This document shows positions 16,783 through 23,961 of a DNA stretch of 49,214 bases, one piece after another. Source of the DNA: an uncultured Verrucomicrobiota bacterium (GTDB taxonomy: Bacteria; Verrucomicrobiota; Verrucomicrobiia; Opitutales; Opitutaceae); the NCBI GenBank assembly GCA_913058185.1, contig CAJXQX010000024.1:1-49214 (forward strand). The letters are read 5' to 3'. The translations under genes were made by a program, and so were the position numbers. The stretch's first letter is position 1, and each line of letters begins with the position of its first letter. The notes beneath the pieces were generated by a model. It searched no databases. It was not told the DNA's origin and saw nothing but the letters and a program-made list of their open reading frames with translations.

Positions 16783-18084
16783 ATGGTGGCCATTGATCCC
16801 GGAAAGCTTACTCAACATTTGCGGCATTTGACGGAGACGATTGGAGTGCGTTTGGCGGGTATGCCCGGTGAGGCTGCTGCCGCCGATTACGTGCTCGGAG
16901 AATTTGAATCCTTGGGTATATCGGCATGGCGGGAAGCGTTCCCGATTAATGCCCGGGATGTGCAGTCGCAGGAATTACAAGTTTACTACGATAACGCGTG
17001 GCATGCTACAGGCTGTTCGTTGTTCGCGAATACACCGGGCACCCAGGGCGAGTGGGTCGAAGCGCCCTTGGTCTTTTTTGATGGTCCGACCGGGTATCAG
17101 CGAGAGGATCTATCACCGCTGATGGCTGGTAATATTGTTTTGCACCTCGGCTGTCATATTGAGTCTCAGGAAAATTACCGCAGACTGATGGCAGCGAAAC
17201 CCATGGGGCTGTTGATGGCTGATGATCGTTTCCCGGGAAACGCAGTTTTGGCTGATGCGATTTTTCCGAACTACGCGAAAAATTGTGGCGCCGTGACTTC
17301 ACTCAATATCGCTTTTCTCGATGCCTGGAAGTGGCGAGAACGGGGAGCAACGAAAGCGCGTTTCCGGGTCGTGGGTGGTCCGCGGCTCTCGCAGTCTGCC
17401 AATGTCGTAGCCGAATTACCCGGGAGTGATCCTGCCGCGGGAATCGTTTTTATTGGTGCGCACCATGATACTCAGGCCGATTCAGTGGGAGCCGATGACA
17501 ATGGCTCGGCGGTAGCGGGCATCATGGAGCTCGCGCGCGCCTTGGCCCCGTTAAAGCACCGCCGCACGATTCGTTTGATATCTTTTGGGGCCGAGGAACA
17601 GCTATCGGTGGGAAGCGCCGTCTATGTGCGTCGACACCGTGAGGAATTGATCCAGCGAGGCGGGGTGATATTCAATCTGGATAGTTATGGATCATTACTC
17701 GGTTGGAATACCCTGTCGGGAAGTGGATCGGTGGAATTGGATACTCAGCTGGCACTCTGTTTCAAAAAAGAAGGACAGTATTTCCGTCGAGAACAGGGAG
17801 TCATGCCGTATGCGGATCATTTCCCTTTCAACGCCGCTGGGATTCCGGGACTGACCTTGATGCGTTTGAACTGTGCGACAGGACGTTTTTTTCATCACCG
17901 GGCGGACGATGATATGAGTCGGTTGGATTACACCCTCATGGCATCGTCATTGAATGCGGTCGCGGCTTTCGTGGGTGATACCGCCCAGGCGGATGAGTTG
18001 CCTTTTGAATTGGCCGTGCGATCAGAAGATAAAACTGCTATTTCGCACTGTTGGGAGGATCTGTTTGGAGGATGGTCGGAGTGA
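16783..18084 (+). CDS. M28-family zinc peptidase
   Basis: Aminopeptidase-type di-zinc hydrolase of 433 residues without an obvious signal peptide. The zinc ligands are visible as His in FIGAHHDTQ, Asp in GADDNGSAVAGI, Glu-Glu in SFGAEEQLSVGS, Asp in FNLDSYGSL and His in GRFFHHRADD. The N-terminal third (ETIGVRLAGMPGEAAAADYV) and the inserted PA-like region (about 80-190) match the layout of M28 peptidases with an apical domain. It lies alone between the SDR stub and the truncated channel. The substrate is unknown; a cytoplasmic peptidase is the simplest reading. Confidence 0.9.
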   Translation: MVAIDPGKLTQHLRHLTETIGVRLAGMPGEAAAADYVLGEFESLGISAWREAFPINARDVQSQELQVYYDNAWHATGCSLFANTPGTQGEWVEAPLVFFDGPTGYQREDLSPLMAGNIVLHLGCHIESQENYRRLMAAKPMGLLMADDRFPGNAVLADAIFPNYAKNCGAVTSLNIAFLDAWKWRERGATKARFRVVGGPRLSQSANVVAELPGSDPAAGIVFIGAHHDTQADSVGADDNGSAVAGIMELARALAPLKHRRTIRLISFGAEEQLSVGSAVYVRRHREELIQRGGVIFNLDSYGSLLGWNTLSGSGSVELDTQLALCFKKEGQYFRREQGVMPYADHFPFNAAGIPGLTLMRLNCATGRFFHHRADDDMSRLDYTLMASSLNAVAAFVGDTAQADELPFELAVRSEDKTAISHCWEDLFGGWSE

Positions 18085-18128
18085 GCTGCCGGGTTTTATC
18101 AAGGATTATGGCCCGAGGATGGGCTAAT

Positions 18129-18149
18129 GACCTGATCAATGATTAGGTC
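18129..18149. promoter_or_regulatory. 21-base dyad between the M28 and channel genes
   Basis: GACCTGATCA (18129-18138), A, TGATTAGGTC (18140-18149): ten-base arms with a single mismatch and a one-base centre. No T-run follows, so an operator is more likely than a terminator. The same 10-1-10 geometry, with different sequence, occurs upstream of uxaC. Confidence 0.35.
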
Positions 18150-18236
18150 GACATCACTTAAAAGGGGGAGCCCGGTTGCCTAGCTTCCGCTTTTGACGTG
18201 GAGGGCGTTTGAGGTCTAAGACCCTGAGGCAGCATT

Positions 18237-18749
18237 ATGGAAAGCCTCTCCGAAAGAGCAAAAGAACATCAGGGTGACTCTTTGAGAGAGAAGATCTGGA
18301 GGATTATCTTTCTTTCAGATTCGGGCACCGCGCGGACCTTTGATATCACGTTACTGTTCCTGATCGCCGGTAGTGTTCTGGTGGTGATGTTGGAAAGTGT
18401 AGAATCCGTTGCCGCGCATTATGCGACGCTTCTTCACGGATTTGAGTGGGCCTTTACGATTCTTTTCACCGTCGAATATGCCGTTCGAATCTGGGTGGTT
18501 CGGAGGAATAAAAAGTATATTTTCAGCTTCTTCGGGATAGTTGATCTACTCTCGATCCTTCCCACCTTCATTGACTTTCTCATCGCTGGTTCGGGGCACT
18601 TTATAATCGTCCGCATTCTACGGATGTTGCGGATGTTCCGAATTCTGAAAATGGCCGAACACATGGGGGATGCTTACGTATTGGTTAACGCATTAAAAAC
18701 GAGTAGATCTAAGATCGCCGTCTGCAGCATTCCGCGGGCTCTCGCTTGA
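18237..18749 (+). pseudogene. Voltage-gated ion channel, truncated after S4
   Basis: The 170-residue frame encodes the voltage-sensor half of a Kv-type ion transport protein. It shows S1 (FDITLLFLIAGSVLVVMLES), S2 (FEWAFTILFTVEYAVRIWVV), S3 (FFGIVDLLSILPTFIDFLI) and the Arg-rich S4 (IIVRILRMLRMFRILKMA). It then reads ALKTSRSKIAV, exactly where intact channels enter S5, and diverges into CSIPRALA and a stop. The pore helix, selectivity filter (TVGYGD type) and S6 are missing; intact relatives are about 260-280 residues. Immediately downstream, in another frame, lies the tail of an unrelated gene, so this is a deletion product and probably non-functional as a channel. Confidence 0.75.
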
Positions 18750-19110
18750 TTTGATCTGGGATTTGTCGCAAGAGCGGTTTGTTGCGCCCTTGGAATTCGA
18801 TGCCCGATTCCGTTTGGACCAGGGGGAAGTGGATGTAGTCGAATATGAAAATGATCAGATCACCCTTTCTGTTCGGGCTCCCGCAGCCGGCACGCTTTTA
18901 GTTGCGGAGCCTTGGTATCCGGGATGGACCGCAGAGATTGACGGTCAGTCGACCCATGTTGAGCAGGCCAACGGCTGGTTGCGGGCGATTGATGTGCCCG
19001 CGGGTGCGCAGGAAGTTGTCCTGCAGTTTCGTCAAAACGGGCTGCGATGGGGCGCGATTTTGTCGCTTATCGCGTGGGGATTTGTCGGCTGGTTTTGGCG
19101 CCGTCCTTGA
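18721..19110 (+). pseudogene. YfhO-type membrane protein, C-terminal remnant
   Basis: In the frame from about 18721, SAAFRGLSLDLIWDLSQERF is followed by the typical end of YfhO-family proteins. ITLSVRAPAAGTLLVAEPWYPGWTAEIDG is the beta domain of these large membrane glycosyltransferase-like proteins. VPAGAQEVVLQFRQNGLRWG and one transmembrane helix (residues near AILSLIAWGFVGWFW) finish it. Intact members have 700-900 residues and about 12 helices; only roughly 125 residues remain, and a TAA interrupts the frame at 18694. The first possible start, TTG at 18751, has no ribosome site. The 5' end was lost in the deletion that truncated the channel gene. Confidence 0.7.
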
Positions 19111-19111
19111 G

Positions 19112-20530
19112 CTATTGGGCGTAAGCCGGATCCAGCTCTAAACCGAAATAGTCGCGGGCATTACCGAAACAGATGTTTCGGACCATGGGGCCAACGAGAT
19201 CGAAGTCGTTGGGGAGTTCGCCATTTTCCATTTCGCGGCCAAGAAGATTACACAAGATGCGTCGGAAATACTCATGACGCGGGAATGACATGAAGCTACG
19301 CGAATCCGTGAGCATACCGACGAAGCGACTGAGTAATCCGAGATTCGAGAGTGCATTTATTTGCCATTCCATGGCTTCCTTTTGGTCGAGGAACCACCAG
19401 CCGGTGCCGAACTGCATTTTCCCGGGCGTGATGCCGTCCTGGAAATTTCCGAGCATCGTGGCGATGGCGTAGTTGTCGACAGGGTTCAGGTTGTAGACGA
19501 CCATCCTGGGCAATTCTTCGGTTTCGGCGAGGGAAGATAAATAACGTCTCAGACCCTCGCCATTCTTTGCATCGCTGATGCTGTCGAAACCGCTGTCGGG
19601 ACCGAGTTCATTGAACATGCGGGTGTTGTTGTTGCGGGAGGCACCAAGGTGAAGCTGCTTGGTCCATCCTCGGCGAGCGTCCCACCGACCAAACTCTAGC
19701 AGGAGGAGCGAACTGAAACCGATTTGTTCATCGGTGTCGGGCGATGAACCGTCGCGGACTTTTTGGAAGATGGTGCGCGCTTCCGCGAGGGAGCAAGGGT
19801 GTGCCGCCAACGAGGTGAGTCCGTGGTCAGATATGCGGCCACCAATCGCGTGAAATTCGCCGTGTCGTTTTTCGAGGGCCGTGAGAAGATCGTCGAATCG
19901 GGTGATTTCGATGCCGGCCGTTTCCGCTAGTTTTTCACAGTAGGCGTTGAATGCAGCAGGGTCTTGAATTGCGTAGGCTTTGTCGGGCCGGAAAGTCGGA
20001 TAGACGCGCGTTTTTAGATCAGAAGCGGCAATCTTGGCATGCAGGTCGAGTGAGTCGGCGGGGTCATCGGTGGTGCAGGCGACAGCGACATTTTGGGCAT
20101 CCAAAATCTGATGCACCGATTGGGTCGGGATTTGGGCATTGGCTTCGTCCCAGATCGATTGAGCGGTGGATGGGTTGAGTAAACGATCGATGCCGAAGTA
20201 GCGACTCAGTTCGAGGTGCGTCCAGTGATAAAGCGGATTGCGTAGCGTGTTTGGAACGGTGGCTGCCCACGCTTGGAACTTTTCTTCAGGGGATGCGTCA
20301 CCGGTCAGGTATTTTTCGGCTACCCCGTCGGCCCGCATAGCCCGCCACTTGTAGTGATCTCCGCCCAACCACATCTCGGAGAGATCGGAGAAGGTGTGAT
20401 TCTCCGCGATGTCAGCCGGCGACAGATGGTTGTGATAATCGAAGAGAGCTTCCGATTTGGCAAACTCGTGATAGAGGCGCTGCGCTGCATCCGAGTGCAG
20501 CAAGAAGTCGTCGTGAATGAATGTGCTCAT
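19112..20530 (-). CDS. uxaC: Glucuronate/uronate isomerase
   Basis: Interconverts D-glucuronate with D-fructuronate and D-galacturonate with D-tagaturonate, the first step of hexuronate breakdown. The 472-residue product begins MSTFIHDDFLLHSDAAQRLY and has the metal motif DYHNHLSP near residue 30. NTLRNPLYHWTHLELSRYFGI, LHLGASRNNNTRM, MQFGTGWWF and LTDSRSFMSFPRHEYFRRILC are all characteristic of UxaC. An upstream in-frame start at 20572 would add 14 non-conserved residues. It is downstream of the SDR reductase and upstream-flanked by a strong palindrome. Its 3' end nearly touches the YfhO remnant, converging from the other strand. Confidence 0.95.
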   Translation of the reverse strand: MSTFIHDDFLLHSDAAQRLYHEFAKSEALFDYHNHLSPADIAENHTFSDLSEMWLGGDHYKWRAMRADGVAEKYLTGDASPEEKFQAWAATVPNTLRNPLYHWTHLELSRYFGIDRLLNPSTAQSIWDEANAQIPTQSVHQILDAQNVAVACTTDDPADSLDLHAKIAASDLKTRVYPTFRPDKAYAIQDPAAFNAYCEKLAETAGIEITRFDDLLTALEKRHGEFHAIGGRISDHGLTSLAAHPCSLAEARTIFQKVRDGSSPDTDEQIGFSSLLLLEFGRWDARRGWTKQLHLGASRNNNTRMFNELGPDSGFDSISDAKNGEGLRRYLSSLAETEELPRMVVYNLNPVDNYAIATMLGNFQDGITPGKMQFGTGWWFLDQKEAMEWQINALSNLGLLSRFVGMLTDSRSFMSFPRHEYFRRILCNLLGREMENGELPNDFDLVGPMVRNICFGNARDYFGLELDPAYAQ

Positions 20531-20556
20531 GTCAGTAAGGGGCCGGGCCAAAGAGG

Positions 20557-20586
20557 GTGACAGGTTTGTCACGTATTACGTGACAA
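20557..20586. promoter_or_regulatory. Overlapping palindromes upstream of uxaC
   Basis: A perfect 10-1-10 palindrome has arms TTGTCACGTA (20566-20575) and TACGTGACAA (20577-20586). It overlaps a second dyad, GTGACA-N4-TGTCAC (20557-20572), so three GTGACA half-sites are phased within 30 bases. It lies 27-56 bases before the uxaC start and after the SDR stop. No T-run follows on either strand, which favours an operator or internal promoter over a terminator. Confidence 0.55.
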
Positions 20587-20617
20587 TGGTGGTGGAGACG
20601 GGACCGAGCCCGGAGGG

Positions 20618-21403
20618 TCAAATTGTCATCGCGCCGAAGCCGCCATCGACTTCGATTTCAGTGCCGGTGACGAAACTGCTAGCGGCTGAACTCGCGAGGA
20701 AAAGGGTGGCTCCAATTAACTCGTTGGAATTGCCGAATCGTTTCATAGGCGTGTGGCCCATGATCTGTTCGATGCGGTCCGGGGTGAGAACTTTACGGTT
20801 CTGCTCGGCAGGAAAGAAACCGGGGACGAGGAGATTGACGCGCACGCCTTTCGTGGCCCACTCGCGGGCGATATTTTTGGAAAGGTTGTGCACCGCGGCT
20901 TTCGATGCGGAGTAAGTGAATACGCGGGAAAGTGGGAGACGGGCTGAGGCGGAACCCATGTTGATAATTGACCCACCATCGGCGGATCCGAGCATCGTCT
21001 CGCCGAATACCTGACTAGCGAACAACACCCCTTTGAGGTTCGCGTTCATGATCTTGTCGAATTCCTCCTCCGGAATCTCAAGCACCGGGGTGGGCGAATT
21101 GACGCCGGCACCGTTGACTAAGATATCAACGCGGCCGGATTTTGCGATCACCGCATCGCGAAGGGCGGTGAGTTCGGCTTTGCTGGTGGCGTCGGCGGCG
21201 TGAAACCAAGCTTTGCCGCCGGCGGCTTCGATTTGGGCGAGACGAGCGCCAGCCTTGGCTTCATTGCGGCCGACCAGCACGACTTCTGCACCGGCTTGGG
21301 CCAAACCCAATGCCATGGTGCCGCATAGTTCGCCGGTGCCGCCGATGACGACGGCAACTTTGCCAGTTAGAGAGAAAAGAGAATCGAGATAGCCGGAATT
21401 CAT
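20618..21403 (-). CDS. SDR oxidoreductase, probable D-mannonate oxidoreductase (fructuronate reductase)
   Basis: Classical short-chain dehydrogenase of 261 residues. The cofactor site reads [20 protein letters not shown] (residues 17-36), where the usual TGxxxGIG is replaced by [16 protein letters not shown] follows, and the catalytic Ser and Tyr-x-x-x-Lys are visible in [23 protein letters not shown]. The [14 protein letters not shown] loop and VDGGFGA tail are typical. The divergence of the glycine motif matches SDR-type mannonate oxidoreductases as I remember them, which reduce D-fructuronate to D-mannonate. Pairing with uxaC, 87 bases downstream, supports that role. Confidence 0.85.
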   Translation of the reverse strand: MNSGYLDSLFSLTGKVAVVIGGTGELCGTMALGLAQAGAEVVLVGRNEAKAGARLAQIEAAGGKAWFHAADATSKAELTALRDAVIAKSGRVDILVNGAGVNSPTPVLEIPEEEFDKIMNANLKGVLFASQVFGETMLGSADGGSIINMGSASARLPLSRVFTYSASKAAVHNLSKNIAREWATKGVRVNLLVPGFFPAEQNRKVLTPDRIEQIMGHTPMKRFGNSNELIGATLFLASSAASSFVTGTEIEVDGGFGAMTI

Positions 21404-21451
21404 AGTGGACGATCAGACTACCAGTGGGTTGATGCACTCCGTAGGCAATAT

Positions 21452-21479
21452 AACGCATAAGCGTTTACATTTTACGCAT
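21452..21479. promoter_or_regulatory. Candidate regulator-binding repeats between SDR and XylR-like gene
   Basis: ACGCAT occurs at 21453-21458 and again at 21474-21479, 21 bases apart (two helical turns). The first copy is also half of AACGC-N4-GCGTT (21452-21465). Direct repeats of this spacing suit an AraC/XylR-type activator, whose gene starts at 21500 and is divergent from the SDR-uxaC pair. Confidence 0.4.
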
Positions 21480-21499
21480 TGATGAGCTGTCTTTTGCCA

Positions 21500-22651
21500 A
21501 TGACAGAAATTCCCCGGAGACGCGTCGGTATAATGCTTTCGATTGAAACCGAGCATTGGCACGGCGTATTGCAGGGATTGGCCGACGGGTTTCGGGATGC
21601 GCCGGACGTGCAGGTCGTGAAGATTGCGCGGCCCGATCAATTTAATGTGCCGGCGCTGCGCAAATTGAACCTAGATGGGCTGATCACCCGGGTGTCTTCG
21701 CGCAGAGACGAGGCGTCGTTGCTCGAGTCCGGTCTGCCCGTGGTGAACGTTTCGGGGAGGTTTCAAGCCACTCAAGTGGACAATGTTTTTAATGACGATG
21801 AGCGCGTGGGACAGATGGCGGCGGCTTTTTACCAACGGCGCGGGTTTAAGAATTTTGGATTTTGCGGGGTCGAGCGGCACCGATCTTCACGGCTACGCCA
21901 GCGGGGTTTTCGGCACGAGTTGAAGCAGGCGGGTTATACGCTGAGCGAAGTCGTCTTACCGGAGCTGCCGGAGGGAGACGCGCCGTCGACTTCGGCCACC
22001 GCAACGCTGGCGAAGTGGTTGCTTGAATTACCCAAGCCGGTGGCCGTCTTCGGATTTAATGATGCGGTGGCCCGGGCGGTGGCGGAAGCGTGTGAAGAAA
22101 CCGAGATCAAACTTCCCGATGACGTCGCGGTGCTCGGGGTGGACAATGACGACATCCAACTCGGCTTCTCGGCCATCGCGCTTTCGAGTATCGAATTGAG
22201 CCGCCGCCGCATCGGCAAGTATGCGGCGCAGTGCATGCTGGCGCGATTGGCGGAGCCGGAGCAGCCCCTCGCGATGCGAACGGTGCCGCCGCTGAAGATC
22301 GTAGCTCGAGGCTCAACCGATAAATTGGCGGTGAACGATGGCGTGGTGGCCGAAGCGCTCGACTACATCACGGAACACTTGGCCAACCCGATTTCGGTTG
22401 ATGACATTGCACGTGAAGTGGGTGTCTCACGGCGATCACTCGAGGTGCGTTTTCGGTCGGCGTTGCAGACCTCGGTTTACGCTGAAGTTCAGCGGCAGCA
22501 GCTGGACCGTGCACGGGTTTTGCTATTGGAAACGCCGAAGATGACGATCGCCGAAGTGGCCTACGCCTGTGGATTTCAGGATGCGCGACACCTCAATGTG
22601 GTTTGTCGTAAGAAGCTGGATTGCACGCCCGGATCGTTGAGGCGGGGGTAG
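21500..22651 (+). CDS. XylR-like AraC-family transcriptional regulator
   Basis: Ligand-responsive regulator combining a LacI/periplasmic-binding-like sensor with an AraC DNA-binding domain, the architecture of Escherichia coli XylR. From the preferred ATG the product has 383 residues. The sensor (about 10-270) has VDNVFNDDERVGQMAAAFYQRRGFKNFGFCG and DDVAVLGVDNDDIQLGFSAIALSSIEL. The C-terminal two-helix-turn-helix region (about 280-383) has LANPISVDDIAREVGVSRRSLEVRF and MTIAEVAYACGFQDARHLNVVCRKKLDCTPGSLR. TTG and ATG codons at 21479 and 21482 are alternative starts. It is divergent from the SDR-uxaC genes, so it most likely controls hexuronate use. Confidence 0.92.
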   Translation: MTEIPRRRVGIMLSIETEHWHGVLQGLADGFRDAPDVQVVKIARPDQFNVPALRKLNLDGLITRVSSRRDEASLLESGLPVVNVSGRFQATQVDNVFNDDERVGQMAAAFYQRRGFKNFGFCGVERHRSSRLRQRGFRHELKQAGYTLSEVVLPELPEGDAPSTSATATLAKWLLELPKPVAVFGFNDAVARAVAEACEETEIKLPDDVAVLGVDNDDIQLGFSAIALSSIELSRRRIGKYAAQCMLARLAEPEQPLAMRTVPPLKIVARGSTDKLAVNDGVVAEALDYITEHLANPISVDDIAREVGVSRRSLEVRFRSALQTSVYAEVQRQQLDRARVLLLETPKMTIAEVAYACGFQDARHLNVVCRKKLDCTPGSLRRG

Positions 22652-22876
22652 GGGCAGGAGGAGGTGGTGGGCCGTAGAGCTCACTGCAGGGTGAGTGTTG
22701 GTTAATTTGGGTCGAGGTTTCGCCTGCCTTCCAAACCACGCCGATCCTCCATAGCGAGTAATTGAAGTTCGACCGATTTCCGTCCGTTGTCGTCAAGGCT
22801 ATGGCGAAGGTGGTTGTGTGGGAATAACTTGAAGTATGAGCGGTTAACGCCCGCCGTCGCCGAGGCAATGGCGGGT
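22652..22876. other. Intergenic stretch without a supported gene
   Basis: Between the regulator gene and the hairpin element I see no supported gene. A minus-strand frame (22702-22911, 69 codons) is open and ends in a charged MEDRRGLEGRRNLDPN tail, but it begins inside the hairpin element and has no ribosome site. It may instead be part of a dispersed intergenic repeat. Confidence 0.3.
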
Positions 22877-22963
22877 AGCCTTCGGCAATCTATAGCTGGC
22901 CTGCCAGCCATAGCTTTAGTCGTTCCGCTGGGCGGAACGACCGCGCTTTGCGCGGCGAAGGCT
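22877..22963. repeat. Three-hairpin branched element abutting tRNA-Ala
   Basis: An outer stem AGCCTTCG (22877-22884) / CGAAGGCT (22956-22963) encloses three successive hairpins. The first is CTATAGCTGG/CCAGCCATAG (22890-22913, one mismatch, loop CCTG). The second is GTCGTTCCGC/GCGGAACGAC (22919-22941, perfect, loop TGG). The third is CCGCGC/GCGCGG (22941-22955, perfect, loop TTT). The right outer arm ends on the last base of the tRNA-Ala CCA. No T-run follows. It looks like a REP/BIME-type repeat or a structured RNA tail. Confidence 0.55.
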
Positions 22964-23038
22964 GGTGGAACTGAGGGGAATCAAACCCCTGACCTCTTCA
23001 TTGCGAACGAAGCGCTCTATCAACTGAGCTACAGCCCC
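22963..23038 (-). tRNA. tRNA-Ala, anticodon CGC
   Basis: A full 76-base cloverleaf with encoded CCA. The 7-bp acceptor stem includes the G3:U70 wobble that identifies alanine tRNAs; the anticodon loop is TTCGCAA, giving CGC (codon GCG). The D-loop is AGTTGATA and the T-loop TTTGATT, so the usual G19-C56 tertiary pair is replaced by A19-U56. Position 8 is T, and the T-stem is AGGGG/CCCCT. Confidence 0.95.
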
Positions 23039-23242
23039 ATGTCCAATCTTGGATGGGGGAGGTTTGCTCTGCTATGGCGTCGGAGTAAACTTCATTTTTT
23101 TGCGCAACCGACTGCTCGGTATGTCACATGATCGAAAAATCATCGCCTGAATCGAGTTGGCCTCCCTTTTGCTGTTGCAGACCTTGCAATTCCTGACCCA
23201 AAGCAGGTCTGAGTCGAAAACCGATTCACTATATCAACTACT

Positions 23243-23899
23243 ATGAGCAAGAGCACTAAGTCCAAATCGTCCGCCGCCCCACGGGTTAAAAAGACTGCCG
23301 CCCCTAAAAAGGCAGCAGTTAAAAAGGCGGCGGCCGCGAAAAAACCGGCCGCTCCAGCGAAAAAGAAATCCGTCTCAGCTAAGGCTGCGGCGCCTGTTAA
23401 GAAAACAGTCAAGAAGGTTAAGAAAGTAGCAGCCAAGAAGCCGGCCGTGAAAAAGCCAGTCGCCAAGAAGCCAGCCGTAAAAAAGACGGCCGCCAAAAAG
23501 CCAATCCTGAAGAAGGTGGCTACTGAAAAATCGGCTCCAGTTAAGAAGGCGGCGGTGAAGAAAGTCGTTGCTGTCACCAAAAAAGCAGCTCCGGCCAAGA
23601 AGGCCTTAGCCAAGAAGAAAGCGGTCAAAAAGAAGACGGTTGCGAAGAAGACGGTGATCACCGCCAAAATCGACATCGCCTTCGGTAACACGCTTTACAT
23701 CCGCGGTGAGGGCCCTGGCCTATCCTGGGACTCAGGCGTGCCTCTGAACAGCATCGGAACCGACACGTGGAGCATCACAGTGCCGAGCGCGAAGGCCCAG
23801 ATGATCTTCAAATTCCTCGTGAATGACATCAGTTGGAATGTCGGTGAAGACTACGTTGTCGATCCCGGTAGCGAAGTCGTATTGGCCCCGAGCTTCTAA
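23243..23899 (+). CDS. Histone H1-like Lys/Ala/Pro-rich protein with a carbohydrate-binding-like C-terminal domain
   Basis: The 218-residue product has two parts. Residues 1-140 are almost only Lys, Ala, Pro and Val in tandem repeats of the AKKPAVKK kind, like eukaryotic H1 tails and bacterial Hc1/AlgP proteins, and should bind DNA or another polyanion. Residues 143-218 form a compact strand-rich domain (IAFGNTLYIRGEGPGLSWDS, then DTWSITVPSA and FKFLVNDISWNVGEDYVVDPG). This resembles starch-binding CBM20/CBM48-like sandwiches, with the Trp-rich RGEGPGLSW lead. The repeat DNA is biased and prone to length change. A UUCG-loop terminator follows. Coding is certain; function is inferred. Confidence 0.85.
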   Translation: MSKSTKSKSSAAPRVKKTAAPKKAAVKKAAAAKKPAAPAKKKSVSAKAAAPVKKTVKKVKKVAAKKPAVKKPVAKKPAVKKTAAKKPILKKVATEKSAPVKKAAVKKVVAVTKKAAPAKKALAKKKAVKKKTVAKKTVITAKIDIAFGNTLYIRGEGPGLSWDSGVPLNSIGTDTWSITVPSAKAQMIFKFLVNDISWNVGEDYVVDPGSEVVLAPSF

Positions 23900-23924
23900 G
23901 CGCAGTCAATCAGTCCAAAACTTC

Positions 23925-23952
23925 AACGTCCCGTTCGCGGGGCGTTTTTTTT
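23925..23952 (+). terminator. Intrinsic terminator after the histone-like gene
   Basis: ACGTCCCG (23926-23933), TTCG tetraloop, CGGGGCGT (23938-23945), then eight T residues (23945-23952). The extra A at 23925 pairs with T23946. Strong rho-independent terminator. Confidence 0.9.
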
Positions 23953-23961
23953 GCCCAGGTC

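Noticed and set aside
18237-18749. A genuine voltage-sensor-only protein like proton channels.
   Set aside because: The sequence matches a pore-containing channel up to the S5 entry and then breaks into the tail of another gene, which fits truncation better.
22702-22911. Minus-strand 69-codon frame with a charged tail next to the XylR-like gene.
   Set aside because: It starts inside a hairpin array, has no ribosome site and no domain; it may be repeat sequence.
23140-23691. Minus-strand 183-codon Phe/Leu/Ala-rich frame opposite the histone-like gene.
   Set aside because: It is the antisense of Lys/Ala repeats (AAG/GCC) and has no independent support.
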